Shown here: one piece after another, positions 63,622-64,000 of the stretch
How positions within the stretch are numbered: the stretch's first letter is position 1
How the letters are laid out: each line of letters starts with the position of its first letter
Assembly: GCF_003945545.1 (NCBI RefSeq)
Contig: NZ_CP029617.1
Location: 5,813,001-5,877,000 of the forward strand
Length of the DNA: 64,000 nucleotides
Direction: 5' to 3'
Origin: Streptomyces sp. WAC 01529
Lineage (GTDB): Bacteria; Actinomycetota; Actinomycetes; Streptomycetales; Streptomycetaceae
The notes under the pieces: model-generated
Seen by the model: only the letters and a program-made list of their open reading frames with translations
Told to the model about the DNA's origin: nothing
The model's database searches: none
Translations under genes and position numbers: made by a program

Positions 63622-64000
63622 ATGAGTTCTCACGGCAGGCGGCACCGCGTGGCGGTCCTCGCCCTGGACGGCGCGTACGCCTTCGAGATGGGCATCCCGC
63701 CCCGGATCTTCGGGGCCGCCGAGGACGCCGAGGGGCGGCCGCTGTACGACGTGGTCGTCTGCACGGTCGACGGCCGGCCGGTGCGCACCGACGCCGGGTT
63801 CCAGGTGGCGGTCGAACACGGGCCCGAGGCGCTCGCCGAAGCGGACACGGTGGTGATCCCGCCCACCGAGCGCCTCTGCGGCGGCACGGAGGAAGGCCTC
63901 CTGCCGGAGCCGCTCGCCGCGGCCCTGGCCCGGGTGCGGCCGGGCACGCGCTGGGTGTCGTTCTGCACCGCCTCCTACGTCCTCGCCGCCGCGGGCCTGC
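63622..64000 (+). CDS. GlxA-family transcriptional regulator (DJ-1/PfpI + AraC), 5' part only
   Basis: The first 126 residues show VAVLALDGAYAFEMGIPPRIFG and RWVSFCTASYVLAAAG, a DJ-1/PfpI domain (nucleophile elbow Cys region). This is the typical N-terminal half of GlxA regulators, which end in an AraC-type DNA-binding domain beyond the window. AGGA lies 9 nt before the ATG. It is divergent from the oxidoreductase and may regulate it through the TTTCGGGAAA repeats. Confidence 0.8.
   Translation, partial: MSSHGRRHRVAVLALDGAYAFEMGIPPRIFGAAEDAEGRPLYDVVVCTVDGRPVRTDAGFQVAVEHGPEALAEADTVVIPPTERLCGGTEEGLLPEPLAAALARVRPGTRWVSFCTASYVLAAAGL

Overview
The window is one contiguous piece of a high-GC actinobacterial chromosome, almost certainly Streptomyces. 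Third codon positions are nearly all G or C, and GTG and TTG starts are common. Secreted proteases and lipoproteins are abundant, and the GlgE alpha-glucan operon, RsbW-like ATPases, the SseB pair and the oligopeptide importer are typical of the genus. The gene order looks like core chromosome. From memory it resembles the S. coelicolor region from about SCO5439 to SCO5488; that was not checked. I see no prophage, insertion sequence, integrase, CRISPR array, tRNA, rRNA or biosynthetic gene cluster.

Layout. (1) 1-13466: the end of a HelD-type helicase converges on a glgE-treS-mak-glgB operon. Across a carboxylesterase lies glgP. With glgX at 24.6-26.9 kb, these genes make, branch, phosphorolyse and debranch storage or capsular alpha-glucan. 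(2) 13.5-23.3 kb: two tandem M4 metalloproteases, a heterodimeric ABC exporter, the remnant of a LuxR-type regulator and a streptogrisin-like protease with a chitin-binding tail. (3) 23.5-34.4 kb: a LysR regulator, glgX, two tandem L,D-transpeptidase lipoproteins, an enoyl-CoA hydratase, an RsbW-like ATPase, a deacetylase-like lipoprotein coupled to a beta-propeller lipoprotein, and a GH25-like enzyme. Much of this block concerns the cell envelope. (4) 34.4-37.3 kb: a MerR regulator divergent from a membrane protein/ABA4-like/reductase set, with a perfect 17-bp inverted repeat between them. (5) 37.5-47.4 kb: an EF-hand protein, a GNAT/peptidase pair, then a glycine and serine block (sdaA, glyA, gcvH, gcvT under a tandem glycine riboswitch) followed by a P-loop protein and two SseB proteins. 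(6) 47.8-54.1 kb: a five-gene oligopeptide importer. (7) 54.2-64 kb: a TRIC-like channel, a thioesterase, WYL and FabR-like regulators, hydrolases, a cysteine desulfurase and mnmA (the tRNA sulfur relay), a Tat amidase, an oxidoreductase and the start of a GlxA-type regulator.

No wholly new multi-gene system stands out. The observations most worth following are: a palindromic repeat apparently inserted in frame into gcvT; the large inverted repeat controlling the MerR cluster; the ABC exporter whose degenerate residues fall into a single composite ATP site; the LuxR remnant; the strong hairpin between the peptide-binding protein and permease genes; and the clustering of two SseB proteins with riboswitch-controlled glycine genes. 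Coordinates of starts were chosen from Shine-Dalgarno spacing and overlaps. Residue positions are approximate.
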